31,162 nt of DNA from KBS-96 sp049585195 (GTDB lineage: Bacteria; Acidobacteriota; Terriglobia; Bryobacterales; Bryobacteraceae). The translations under genes were made by a program, and so were the position numbers. The first letter of the stretch is position 1, and each line of letters starts with the position of its first letter. The stretch is from assembly GCA_049585195.1 (NCBI GenBank), contig JBAUZG010000078.1, positions 1 through 31,162 on the forward strand. The letters run 5' to 3'. Below the pieces are notes generated by a model. It saw only the letters and a program-made list of their open reading frames with translations. It was not told the DNA's origin and searched no databases. Shown here one piece after another: positions 23,558 to 31,162 of this stretch.

Positions 23558-23815
23558 TTAACTCAATTCCCCGCTGGCAGCGGCTTGCTTTGACTTAGTC
23601 GAGCCAACCGGCCTACCCCGACGCTTTGGCGCTGGCGGTACCGTGTCACCCTTAGCCACTTCCTCTGCTATGACCGCCTGAGCTTCTTTCAGCCAAGCGG
23701 GCGGCCGTCCCCGCCGTCGGCCGCGTCCCCGAGCCAGCCGTTCGAGCGTAAGAATCGCTTCCTCGATCTGCTCGCGCTCCATGCGCAATTCAGCGAGCAT
23801 TTTATCTACGTCCAA
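23558..23815 (-). CDS. Small RGRP-motif (AT-hook-like) protein
   Basis: An 85-residue protein with an N-terminal amphipathic helix rich in Glu/Arg/Leu (MLAELRMEREQIEEAILTLERLA, likely coiled coil) and two AT-hook-like cores, R35-G-R-P38 (within RGRRRGRPPAW) and R66-G-R-P69 (within KRRGRPVGS). AT-hooks bind the minor groove of AT-rich DNA, so a nucleoid or DNA-binding role is suggested but not shown. The start TTG at 23813-23815 is supported by GGAGG about nine bases upstream; an ATG at 23798-23800 has none. I know of no functional name for it. It stands alone, convergent with the fusion gene. Confidence 0.75.
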   Translation of the reverse strand: MDVDKMLAELRMEREQIEEAILTLERLARGRGRRRGRPPAWLKEAQAVIAEEVAKGDTVPPAPKRRGRPVGSTKSKQAAASGELS

Positions 23816-24196
23816 AATTTAGTTCCTCCCCGCGGAAAATTAAGTCAAATCCACCAAATTAATGCACGCCGTCTCCGGCTATATTGCATTTTAATCCGAA
23901 GTGTACTTCCACACGTTGCTGAATTCAAGAAAAATACTTGTCTTTCTAAAAATTAGCGGTTCTAGGAGTACCATGCCGCTTTCTTCCACTCCGTTCCGCC
24001 TATTAGACCATAAATTCGGCTCGATAGCCCCGATTTTACAGGTGCAAAGCAAACCCGCGGACTTCTGCGCCGAAATCAAAGTAACTGCGATTAAAGGTGT
24101 AAATTTTGCCGGATTAACAGCGCCATTATGGAACAAATTGCATGATGGCGATCGGTTTGGAGAAAGCTGGCCAGCTTAAAACCTCCACCGTTTCCA
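23816..24196. other. AT-rich 381-base gap
   Basis: Noticeably richer in A and T than its neighbours, particularly 23820-23960. It contains the start signals of the RGRP protein at the left and a possible 68-residue frame on the plus strand. A minus-strand frame (23891-24136) overlaps it and starts with TTG. I see no tRNA or insertion sequence remnant. Confidence 0.5.
23973..24179 (+). CDS. Possible small hypothetical protein (68 aa)
   Basis: ATG at 23973-23975 preceded by AGGAG (23964-23968) at a short spacing of four bases. The product, starting MPLSSTPFRLLDHKFGSIAP, has mixed hydrophobic and polar segments (AEIKVTAIKGVNFAGLTAPL) and no recognisable domain or signal. It ends 17 bases before the stop of the convergent permease. 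The opposite strand is also open here, so coding is uncertain. Confidence 0.3.
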   Translation: MPLSSTPFRLLDHKFGSIAPILQVQSKPADFCAEIKVTAIKGVNFAGLTAPLWNKLHDGDRFGESWPA

Positions 24197-25609
24197 TCAG
24201 GTTTGGAAGGCGCGTTGACGGCGGAAGTGAAAGTAAATAGGTACGCCAATCGCCATAAAGGCCAAGCCCATTAGCGACTCCCTCGGCGAGTGCATCAGCG
24301 TGCTCGCGAGGAGCAGGATAGCGACCAGCACGAACAAGCCGGGCACGATGGGATAGCCGAGGACGCGGTATGGGCGAGTCATGCCGGGCTTCTTTCGACG
24401 CAGCACAAAGACGGAAGCGGCGGTCATTGCATACAGAATCCAGCTGCCGAAAATCACAAAATTGTAAAGCTGCTCGTACCAACCGCTCAAAATGAGCACA
24501 CACGACCAGGCGCACAGCACAATCATCGAAATGCCCGGAGTTTTATAAGCGGGGTGCACACGGGCGAGGGGGTGGAAGAAATACCCGTCGCGCGCCATTG
24601 CGTATGGCACGCGGGCGCCCGATAAAATCGATCCATTCAACGCCGCGAGAATCGAAATCAAGACCGCGATGGTAACCGCCCTGGCGGCAGCCGGCCCGTA
24701 GAGGTGAGCCATCATTCCCGCCGCTACCTGATCTGTATGGGCGACTTGAGCGGGGCTCAACACATAAAAATAAGCGATATTGATTGCGACGTACGTTGCC
24801 ATTACTGCCGCGGTTCCGAAAATAAGCGCGCGAGGCAGATTTTTTTGCGGCTCGCGAATCTCGGAGGAGACCATGCTGACGTTATTCCAGCCGTCGTAGG
24901 CCCACAATGCCCCAACCAAGGCCGCGAAAAAACCGGAATAGCCATTGCCGATTCCAGCGGTTTCGTGAAAATGGCCGAGGCTGCCGTTTTTGGAAAAGAT
25001 ACCGGCAAGAATGACGCCGCAAATGAGGACCATCTTGACGACCGTGACTAAGACCTGAAGGTTTCCGCCGGCTTCGACTCCCACATAATTGACTGCGCAA
25101 AGAAGAATGATGATGACGATAGCCGCGATCTGGCCGAAGTGGATTTCGAGCGGTCCTCCACCGGGTCCAATAGGATAGGGAATCGCCAGGACGGTCTTAT
25201 CGAGCGAGGGAGCAAAGACGGAGAGATAAAGATAGAAGCCGGAACCCAGCGTGGCGATGGACCCGCTTTTTGCGACGGCGAGCTGAGTCCAGCTATAGAG
25301 ATATCCCCAGAATGGGCTGTAGGCTTCACGAAGGAAGACATATTCTCCGCCAGCCTCGGGCATTGCGGCAGCGAGCTCAGCATAGCTTAGCGCCCCGAAC
25401 AAGCTGAGCAAACCGCCGACGACCCAGACCGAAAACAGGGCCCTTGTGGAGCCGACTTCGACAATCATTCGCTTGGGGACGAGGAAGATGCCGCTTCCAA
25501 TCACGGTACCGATGACGATTGAGACGGCGCTCCACAGTCCGAGAACGCGCTGGAGGCTGGGCTGAGCCGGCAAACTCGGCTGGTCCGTCGTCAATTTTTG
25601 TGTTTTCAC
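24197..25609 (-). CDS. APC-superfamily amino-acid permease
   Basis: A 470-residue transporter with about 12 membrane helices. The N-terminal LGLWSAVSIVIGTVIGSGIFLVPKRM holds the GSGIF substrate-binding loop of helix 1 in APC transporters; AELAAAMPEAGGEYVFLREAYSP and LWAYDGWNNVSMVSSEIREPQKNLPRALI (helix 6 region and following loop) are also characteristic, closest to LAT/serine-threonine-exchanger-like permeases. Substrate not predictable beyond amino acids. GTG start at 25607-25609 without a clear ribosome binding site. It lies 27 bases after the sodium:solute symporter gene on the same strand, so they form a transport operon. Confidence 0.9.
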   Translation of the reverse strand: MKTQKLTTDQPSLPAQPSLQRVLGLWSAVSIVIGTVIGSGIFLVPKRMIVEVGSTRALFSVWVVGGLLSLFGALSYAELAAAMPEAGGEYVFLREAYSPFWGYLYSWTQLAVAKSGSIATLGSGFYLYLSVFAPSLDKTVLAIPYPIGPGGGPLEIHFGQIAAIVIIILLCAVNYVGVEAGGNLQVLVTVVKMVLICGVILAGIFSKNGSLGHFHETAGIGNGYSGFFAALVGALWAYDGWNNVSMVSSEIREPQKNLPRALIFGTAAVMATYVAINIAYFYVLSPAQVAHTDQVAAGMMAHLYGPAAARAVTIAVLISILAALNGSILSGARVPYAMARDGYFFHPLARVHPAYKTPGISMIVLCAWSCVLILSGWYEQLYNFVIFGSWILYAMTAASVFVLRRKKPGMTRPYRVLGYPIVPGLFVLVAILLLASTLMHSPRESLMGLAFMAIGVPIYFHFRRQRAFQT

Positions 25610-25636
25610 GTGTAAGCGGCCATGGGGGAAATTCGT

Positions 25637-27112
25637 CTAGTAGGGAGCAACTGGCGACGGAGCCCTTTTTGAAACGAAGGTGCCGGTCACGATGCCAACA
25701 ACAATAGTCACAACGGAACCGACGAGTATGTACCAGGTATACGCCACATAGTTGTGCAGCGCCAGAGTCGCGGCCAGTCCGGCAATCATACCGGCGATTG
25801 CGGCTGTTTCGCCCGGGCGTTTCGTCAGCAAGCCCAACAGGAATACACCAAGCAAGCCGCCATACAGTAAGGAAGCGATCGTGAGGCCGGCTTCAAGCAC
25901 GCTGTGGCTATAGTATTGGGCCAGCAGCCCGACGCCGAACAAAACGGCTCCCCAGGCGATGGTGGCCAGGCGCGCGAATCTGAGGTAGTATGCTTCGCTA
26001 TGTAGCGACCGGCTTAGCGGTTTCACAAAATCCATAACCGCCGTTGAGGCGAGCGCGTTAAGCGCCGCGCTCAGATTCGACATGGCCGCCGCTAGAATGG
26101 CAGCCATAACCAACCCTGCCACGCCGGGCGGCAAATTGTTCCAGATGAACTCGGGATAAATACGATCGATGATGGCGGGAGCCGGCCGGCCGATATCGAT
26201 GTAATGGACATAAAGAAGCGTGCCGATCAGAAGAAAGAGCGCGAATTGAAAGAGAATCACGAACCAGCTTGCAAACAGAGCCAACCGGCTTTCGCGCTCG
26301 GAGCGCGCGGCCAGCAGACGCTGCACCATCAGTTGTTCGGTGCCGTGGCTGGACGTGGTAAGCAGACAGCCGCCGATAACGCCGGCCCAGAAGCTGTAAG
26401 TGGTTTGAAAGAAATTCCGGTCCCACGCGAAAGAGAAGTCGAAAATCTGGAATTTGCCTGGGCCGAACAGATGAGCCGGACCCGCAATCCGGAAGACGTG
26501 AGCCCACCCGCCTGGAATCTGGTGGAAGATGATTAGAAAACTGAGAAGAGCTCCGCCAATATAAAGGAGCATTTGAACGACATCGGTCCAGATGACGGCG
26601 GTCATTCCGCCTTCGAACGTATAGAAGAGCGTAAGGCAGACAATAGCGAGAATGGAGGGGATTTCGTTGGCGTGAAGAATAATGGAAATCACGAGAGAAA
26701 TAGCGAACACGCGGACGCCCTCGGCGAGCGTCCGTAAGAGCAGGAATGTTCCCGCTGTAAATTTTCGAAGGCGCGGGCCGAATCGCCGTTCGATGAGCTC
26801 GTAGGCGGTGAACAGCTCGCCCCGGAAATATTGCGGAAGAAAGAGAGTAGAAATTACGATTCGCGCAAGCAGATAACCGAGTACTACTTGAAGGAAACCG
26901 AAATTGCCACGAAACGAGAGCGCCGGCGTGCCGATTACGGTAAGTGTGCTGGTCTCGGCCGAAACAATTGAAAAGGCAATGGCCCACCATGGCGTATTGC
27001 GGCCGCCAAGAAAATAGTCTTTCAGCGTTCTTTGCGACTGCTTGAATCGGGAGCCGAACCACGTGATGCCGCAGAGGTAGATAGCGATCACGAAAAGATC
27101 GACCGAATGCAT
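25637..27112 (-). CDS. Sodium:solute symporter family transporter
   Basis: A 491-residue SSS-family permease with about 13 membrane helices. Features: DLFVIAIYLCGITWFGSRFKQSQRTLKDYFLGGRNTPWWAIAFSIVSAETSTLTVIGTPAL (helices 1-2, with the sodium-site ETS segment), YELIERRFGPRLRKFTAGTFLLLRTLAEGVR, and AAAMSNLSAALNALASTAVMDFVKPL (helix 8 sodium site). The frame is open upstream to 27505, overlapping the next TPR gene, but the extension is not transporter-like; ATG 27110-27112 is where family similarity begins. An extended -10 just upstream would give a near-leaderless mRNA. Substrate unknown. First gene of a two-gene unit with the APC permease. Confidence 0.9.
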   Translation of the reverse strand: MHSVDLFVIAIYLCGITWFGSRFKQSQRTLKDYFLGGRNTPWWAIAFSIVSAETSTLTVIGTPALSFRGNFGFLQVVLGYLLARIVISTLFLPQYFRGELFTAYELIERRFGPRLRKFTAGTFLLLRTLAEGVRVFAISLVISIILHANEIPSILAIVCLTLFYTFEGGMTAVIWTDVVQMLLYIGGALLSFLIIFHQIPGGWAHVFRIAGPAHLFGPGKFQIFDFSFAWDRNFFQTTYSFWAGVIGGCLLTTSSHGTEQLMVQRLLAARSERESRLALFASWFVILFQFALFLLIGTLLYVHYIDIGRPAPAIIDRIYPEFIWNNLPPGVAGLVMAAILAAAMSNLSAALNALASTAVMDFVKPLSRSLHSEAYYLRFARLATIAWGAVLFGVGLLAQYYSHSVLEAGLTIASLLYGGLLGVFLLGLLTKRPGETAAIAGMIAGLAATLALHNYVAYTWYILVGSVVTIVVGIVTGTFVSKRAPSPVAPY

Positions 27113-27122
27113 GAAACCGAGG

Positions 27123-27131
27123 ATGATAGCA
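27123..27131 (-). promoter_or_regulatory. Putative extended -10 for the symporter operon
   Basis: Minus strand TGCTATCAT (27123-27131), an extended -10 (TG-N-TATCAT). The transcript would start near 27116, four bases before the ATG at 27112, where no ribosome binding site is present. No clear -35. Confidence 0.35.
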
Positions 27132-27375
27132 TGCGTAACGGCGCGATCTTCTTTCGCGGCCGACCCTGGAAAGGGAACAAGTCTCGAAAGAAACGCATCT
27201 AAAGTGATAGAAAGTTGCGGGTTTTGAATTGATTCGGCTATACTCCGCTTTTGCAGCAGACGGATGGGCACTTCGGTTTCGTGACCGATCCGACACGTTA
27301 AGCGTCCGCGGCTTTGGCGGCGGCAAAAGCAAGCAGCAATATCATTAGAAGAATTTTCCTTCCGGGGAGGTAGTT

Positions 27376-28740
27376 GTGGAGTTTCATTTACTGAGAGCAA
27401 CGAAATCGGCTGCGGGTTCTGCCGCTTTGGCGGTTGCCTTAACGTGTCCCGTGTTCGTATCCTCCAGTTACGCGCAGGCTCCGGCCGCCGGCCAACAGCC
27501 TGCACAAGGTCAGAAGCCGAACTGGAAGGATCGAGCCGAATACGATCTCTACAATTCGATTGCTCACGAGAAAGATCCCAAGAAGCGCCTCGATCTGCTG
27601 GACCAGTGGACGCAGAAGTACCCTAAGACGGATTTTGAAAGTCTTCGGCAGCAGGCTTACCTGGGCACACTGGGACCGCTGAGCCAGCAGGACCCCAGCG
27701 TTCGGCAGAAGACCATCGATTACTGTAAGCAGGTTCTTCAGACAGATTCGAAGAATTTCACCGCCCTATATTGGCTGGCGATTAATGCGCCGGAAGCGGG
27801 CGGCGGCAGTCCGACCCCTCAACAAACTGCGGATGCCGAACAGGCCGGAAATGGTCTGCTCCAGGCTGAGAAACCCGCCACTACATCGCAAGCCGATTGG
27901 GACAAAGCGAAGCCCACCATCGACGCGCTAGCGCATGCGGCATTAGGTTGGGCAGCGTCGGCCAAGAAGGACTACCCGACGGCGCAGAAGGAGTATGAGG
28001 CTTATTTGAAGGCGAATCCGAATAACGCCAACATTTCTTATCAGCTTGGCCAAACCATTTTGGCCGAAAAGAATACGGCGCTTTATCCAGAGGCTTTGTG
28101 GTCATTCGCGAGAGCGGCTGCTTACGACGGGCAAGGCGCGTTACCGGCCGGAAGTCGCCCTCAGGTTCAGAGTTACTTCAAGAAAATTTACGATCAATAT
28201 CACGGCTCTGACGACGGCGCGGACCAGGTGCTGGCACAGGCCAAGGCGACGCCGCTTCCCCCGGACGGCTTCAAGATTGTGAGCGCGGCGGACACGGCGA
28301 ACCAGCAGGCAGCCCAGCTCCAGGCCAAAATTCAGGCCGATCCGTCTCTTGGATTGTGGTACAGCCTGCAGCAGAGCTTGACCGGCGACCAGGGTGAATC
28401 GTTCTTCACCAACAACGTTAAAGATGCTGAGATTCCGGGCGGGGCTAACGGTATCAAGGATTTTTCAGGAACGGTGATTTCGCTCGATCCACCGGACCGG
28501 CCGAAGAAGATCGTACTCGGTGTTCTCGATCCAACCAAGCCCGACGCGACGCTGGTCTTTGAGGAAGCGCTTCCGGCGGCCGCGGTCAAGGTCGGGGACA
28601 AGATCCAGTTTTCGGGAGTCGGCGATTCTTTTTCGAAGGATCCCTATATGCTGACGTTTAAGGACCCGGAACTGCCCGGAATTAAGGCTGTGAAGGCCCC
28701 AACCAAGGGCAAACACAAGCAGGTGAAGACCCATTCGTAG
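27376..28740 (+). CDS. Secreted TPR protein with C-terminal beta domain
   Basis: A 454-residue protein. Residues 1-34 are a Sec signal peptide ending SSSYAQA. A proline/glutamine-rich linker leads to a helical TPR region (about 50-290), with a clear unit at DYPTAQKEYEAYLKANPNNANISYQLGQ. The C-terminal region (about 355-440) is beta-rich (FSGTVISLDPPDRPKKIVLGVLD, AVKVGDKIQFSGVGDSF) and resembles an OB-fold. Shared motifs HExDPxKR and ADWDKxK in the same order make it a paralogue of the protein at 2406. The GTG start has a near-perfect GGGGAGG at 27364-27370 ahead. Function unknown, probably periplasmic. Convergent with rpoD. Confidence 0.82.
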   Translation: MEFHLLRATKSAAGSAALAVALTCPVFVSSSYAQAPAAGQQPAQGQKPNWKDRAEYDLYNSIAHEKDPKKRLDLLDQWTQKYPKTDFESLRQQAYLGTLGPLSQQDPSVRQKTIDYCKQVLQTDSKNFTALYWLAINAPEAGGGSPTPQQTADAEQAGNGLLQAEKPATTSQADWDKAKPTIDALAHAALGWAASAKKDYPTAQKEYEAYLKANPNNANISYQLGQTILAEKNTALYPEALWSFARAAAYDGQGALPAGSRPQVQSYFKKIYDQYHGSDDGADQVLAQAKATPLPPDGFKIVSAADTANQQAAQLQAKIQADPSLGLWYSLQQSLTGDQGESFFTNNVKDAEIPGGANGIKDFSGTVISLDPPDRPKKIVLGVLDPTKPDATLVFEEALPAAAVKVGDKIQFSGVGDSFSKDPYMLTFKDPELPGIKAVKAPTKGKHKQVKTHS

Positions 28741-28802
28741 CGAGGGCAGGCCTAGGCAGGCCTCGCCCCTACAGCCTGGCCGGGCCTGCCGGCCTAAGTT
28801 CG
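28741..28802. repeat. Two GC-rich hairpins between convergent TPR and rpoD genes
   Basis: First hairpin: GGGCAGGCCT (28744-28753) pairs with AGGCCT-C-GCCC (28758-28768, one-base bulge) around an AGGC loop. Second: GGCCGG (28778-28783) with CCGGCC (28789-28794), five-base loop. No T-runs. They fill the whole 62-base convergent gap, so they may stop transcription from both sides; the GGCAGGCCT-type sequence also resembles dispersed intergenic palindromic repeats. Confidence 0.6.
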
Positions 28803-30449
28803 TTACGGGTGGGTGTTTTCGAGGAAATTGCGCAGACGGTGACTCCGGCTGGGGTGCCGAAGTTTCCTCAAGGCCTTGGCTTCAATCTGGCGGATGCGCT
28901 CCCGCGTAACCGCGAAATGCTGTCCAACTTCTTCGAGCGTGTGTTCGCTGCCATCTTGCAGCCCGAAACGCATCTTGACGATTTTTTCCTCGCGGGGGCT
29001 GAGGGTCTTTAATACCTCAGCTGTCTGTTCCCGAAGGTTTAGGTTGATCACGGCATCCGAGGGCGAAATCATGCGGCTGTCGACGAGAAAATCGCCGAGG
29101 TTCGATTCCTCTTCTTCGCCGACGGGTGTTTGGAGCGAGATCGGCTCTTGTGCAATTCGCAAAACGCGCCGCACCTTGGCTGGACTCATTTCCATCCGCG
29201 AAGCCAATTCTTCCGTGGTCGGTTCGCGCCCGAATTCCTGCTGCATGCTTCGCTGCAGGCGGATCAGCTTATTGATCGTCTCGATCATGTGCACCGGAAT
29301 CCTGATGGTTCGCGCCTGATCGGCAATTGCTCGCGTCACGGCCTGGCGCACCCACCATGTCGCATAGGTGGAAAACTTATAGCCGCGCTTGTAGTCGAAT
29401 TTTTCGACCGCTCGCATCAGGCCAATGTTGCCCTCCTGGATGAGGTCTAGAAATTGCAATCCGCGGTTGGTGTAGCGCTTCGCCACCGATACCACTAACC
29501 GGAGGTTCGCTTCAATCAGCCGTTTCTTGGCTTGCTCGGCTTCATATTCGCCTCGCTCGACAACCTGAAGGGTACGGCGAAGCTCAGCGGCCGAAGCTCC
29601 GCACTCGTTCTCTAGTTCCTGGATTCTCGCGCTCAGGGCCTTCAAATCTCTTCGAATTGGCGTGGCATCGGGGGACTCGCGCGCCGTCGATTGCTCGAGC
29701 CGTCTTTGCAGGCGGGCGATCTCGAACTCCAAAGGCCTCAGCTCATCCACAGCCCGATGCAGAGCATCACTCAGTTTGCGTTGGAAACTGCCAGTGAACT
29801 GCATTTCGCGCACCAGCCAGGAAATCTGCACGAGCAATCGCGCATATTCCTTTTGTATTTTGCGGTACTGCCGCGGCTTCGACGTCCGGATGAGCCCCGT
29901 CAGCTTGTGCCGCAGCGTTTGGGACTTCTTGAACAACCGCTCGATTTCCTGCAAGGTAAGGATGAGCTGCTGGCGAAGCGGTTCAGTGTGCAATTCTTCT
30001 TCAGGCAGCGCGGTCAAATCCGGAGCTTGCAAAACGTCCAGAATCGGGATCGTGTCCGAATCGATTTCAGGCCGCAAATCGATTAGAGTGCGAATGACGA
30101 GGCTGGACCGCGACAGAGCTTTTCGGACCGCCTTCTGTCCGCGTTCGATCCGCTTGGCAAGCTCGATCTCACCCTCGCGTGTGAGCAACGGCACCGTGCC
30201 CATTTCGCGGAGGTACACGCGAACCGAATCGTTGCTCTTATCGAGACCCGCGGAAAGGTCCAGCTCGGAAAGATCGTCGGAATCTTCGTCTTTCTTTTCG
30301 AATTCCTTGGAGCCTTCGAGCAACTCCGCTCCGGCGTTCTCGAGATCGGTGAAAATGTCACCGAGATCGTCGGCCTGAGACAGCTCGTCCTGGACGGCGT
30401 CGTTGACGGCGTCATACAGTGTGAAAGTTTTGCCGTTTCCGTCCTGCAT
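28803..30449 (-). CDS. rpoD: Primary RNA polymerase sigma factor RpoD
   Basis: A 548-residue group 1 sigma-70 factor. An acidic N-terminus (about 1-70; DEDSDDLSELDLS) stands for region 1.1; DSVRVYLREMGTVPLLTREGEIELAKRIE (74-102) is region 1.2; a long non-conserved helical insert (about 110-300) follows; region 2 (about 307-386) includes NLRLVVSVAKRYTNRGLQFLDLIQEGN and KFSTYATWWVRQAVTRAI; region 3 about 387-465; region 4 (about 478-540) has the -35-recognising helix VTRERIRQIEAKALRKLR. It recognises housekeeping promoters. The ATG at 30447-30449 has only a weak AAGAAG upstream. It follows dnaG by 133 bases, the classic macromolecular-synthesis arrangement. Confidence 0.97.
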   Translation of the reverse strand: MQDGNGKTFTLYDAVNDAVQDELSQADDLGDIFTDLENAGAELLEGSKEFEKKDEDSDDLSELDLSAGLDKSNDSVRVYLREMGTVPLLTREGEIELAKRIERGQKAVRKALSRSSLVIRTLIDLRPEIDSDTIPILDVLQAPDLTALPEEELHTEPLRQQLILTLQEIERLFKKSQTLRHKLTGLIRTSKPRQYRKIQKEYARLLVQISWLVREMQFTGSFQRKLSDALHRAVDELRPLEFEIARLQRRLEQSTARESPDATPIRRDLKALSARIQELENECGASAAELRRTLQVVERGEYEAEQAKKRLIEANLRLVVSVAKRYTNRGLQFLDLIQEGNIGLMRAVEKFDYKRGYKFSTYATWWVRQAVTRAIADQARTIRIPVHMIETINKLIRLQRSMQQEFGREPTTEELASRMEMSPAKVRRVLRIAQEPISLQTPVGEEEESNLGDFLVDSRMISPSDAVINLNLREQTAEVLKTLSPREEKIVKMRFGLQDGSEHTLEEVGQHFAVTRERIRQIEAKALRKLRHPSRSHRLRNFLENTHP

Positions 30450-30582
30450 GGACTGCTTCTTATCCCATCGTACGCGCCCGCCGGCCGTCTACGGGCGAAC
30501 CTCCGACCCCGACATTCAAGCAGTATGCCCAACACACTGCATCGGACCTATGGTACACCAATCAGCGCGCCGCGCGGAGTCA

Positions 30583-31162
30583 CTACCCGCCTACTCTCGC
30601 GTCCATCTTCTTCAATTCGCCCGTCAGTTTCAGGGCCTCTTGTAAGTTGCCCGCAACTTCCGCAGCTCGGATCCGTTTCTTAAGCTCGGCCCGTTCAGTC
30701 TGCACAGTTTTGCCTTCCATGGCGCGTAAGCAATGGATCGCCTGAGCCGCCGCTTCGTCCGGGGCCACGCTCATCGGTTGAAACGCCAGTTCCGAAACTA
30801 TTTTTTGTTCCCGCTCCTCTAAACGAGCCAGAACAGCGGCCAAAGAAAAATCGGAACCGCTGGTCTTCATGGTCAACATAATTTGAAACACGCCTTTGGC
30901 CTGTAGAGTTGCTGGAATGCCGGATCGCTCGAAATAATGCAATGCCGCCTGGCGGGCATCGTCGCTGTGCAGCATCGAGCTAAGCAGCAAACGTTCGTTG
31001 GGGGGTAATGAAGAAGAGATTTCGACGACACGCTTGATGGTTGCCAGGTTCGCGCTCGACTGGCGGAACTGATCGCGAATCAATTGGACATCCAAGTTGA
31101 AACGTCCAGCCACTTCCTCGATCAACGCGTTGCGTTCCACCTTGTCGTGCACTCGCTGAAGT
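30583..31162 (-). CDS. dnaG: DNA primase DnaG, C-terminal part (cut by window edge)
   Basis: The frame is open from the window edge and encodes the last 192 residues or so. LQRVHDKVERNALIEEVAGRFNLD at the edge is the end of the primase core region, followed by a helical C-terminal domain (LPPNERLLLSSMLHSD, HYFERSGIP, SELAFQPMSVAPDEAAAQAIHCLR) that in DnaG binds the replicative helicase DnaB. The zinc-binding and TOPRIM domains would lie outside the window. Identity rests on this C-terminal pattern and the conserved dnaG-rpoD order. A GTG at 31150-31152 is internal, not a start. Confidence 0.85.
   Translation of the reverse strand, partial: LQRVHDKVERNALIEEVAGRFNLDVQLIRDQFRQSSANLATIKRVVEISSSLPPNERLLLSSMLHSDDARQAALHYFERSGIPATLQAKGVFQIMLTMKTSGSDFSLAAVLARLEEREQKIVSELAFQPMSVAPDEAAAQAIHCLRAMEGKTVQTERAELKKRIRAAEVAGNLQEALKLTGELKKMDARVGG

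Noticed and set aside
26058..27332. 424-codon minus-strand frame within the symporter
   Set aside because: It is an alternative frame of the symporter gene, very rich in Arg, Ser and Pro with no domain, as expected from the shifted reading of a membrane protein gene.
27113..27505. 131-residue N-terminal extension of the symporter
   Set aside because: Overlaps the signal peptide region of the TPR gene on the other strand and has no transporter character.
1..31162. CRISPR arrays, insertion sequences, prophage genes, tRNA and rRNA genes
   Set aside because: No regularly spaced repeats, transposase or integrase motifs, or tRNA/rRNA-like conserved blocks were seen; the content is ordinary chromosomal genes.

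Overview
The window looks like chromosomal core DNA from a diderm bacterium, most probably an Acidobacteriota member (class not resolved). Reasons: a PadR regulator overlapping a permease with the N-terminal prefix and first transmembrane segment of the acidobacterial duplicated orphan permease (ADOP) family; LpxC and a GmhB-like phosphatase, which imply lipid A and heptose-containing lipopolysaccharide; several secreted TPR proteins; a small RGRP-motif protein; and a moderately high GC content. I see no phage, insertion sequence, CRISPR array, tRNA or rRNA.

Layout. 1-1941: 5' part of an ADOP permease and its padR regulator (minus strand), then phenylalanine 4-hydroxylase. 1942-2405: gene-poor stretch with a stem-loop and a well-signalled 47-residue membrane mini-protein. 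2406-5802: secreted TPR protein, GmhB-type phosphatase, and a convergent YbiT-type ABC-F ATPase. 5969-11884: a very compact chemotaxis operon on the minus strand, read in the order cheW-cheA-cheR-cheD-cheY-cheX-cheB, with no chemoreceptor or flagellar gene. 12225-17782 (plus strand): lpxC, pgsA, a PH-like membrane protein, a DUF218 protein, a half-size ABC exporter and a secreted TIM-barrel protein, mostly envelope and lipid functions. 17838-23489: LytS-type sensor kinase, ribA, an ABM and AhpD-like pair, phhB, and a secreted beta-lactamase-fold/NamZ-like fusion. 23558-28740: RGRP-motif small protein, an AT-rich gap, an amino-acid permease and sodium:solute symporter pair, and a second secreted TPR protein. 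28803-31162: rpoD and the 3' part of dnaG, in the conserved dnaG-rpoD order.

Functional links. PhhA and PhhB, the hydroxylase and its pterin-recycling dehydratase, lie about 19 kb apart and are not co-transcribed. The che operon encodes kinase, coupling protein, methylation, demethylation and deamidation enzymes, a response regulator and a CheX phosphatase; its receptors must lie elsewhere. The secreted fusion could act on cell-wall muropeptides.

Most notable observations: a likely His-less second Hpt module at the CheA N-terminus; a perfect 20-bp inverted repeat between the divergent che and lpxC units; an ABC exporter with Asp in place of the catalytic Glu and no partner gene; -10 elements placed for near-leaderless transcripts; an unreported mini-protein with strong start signals; and two diverged TPR paralogues near the two ends of the window. 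I found no clear candidate for an entirely new multi-gene system; the chemotaxis cluster and the small genes are the best leads.
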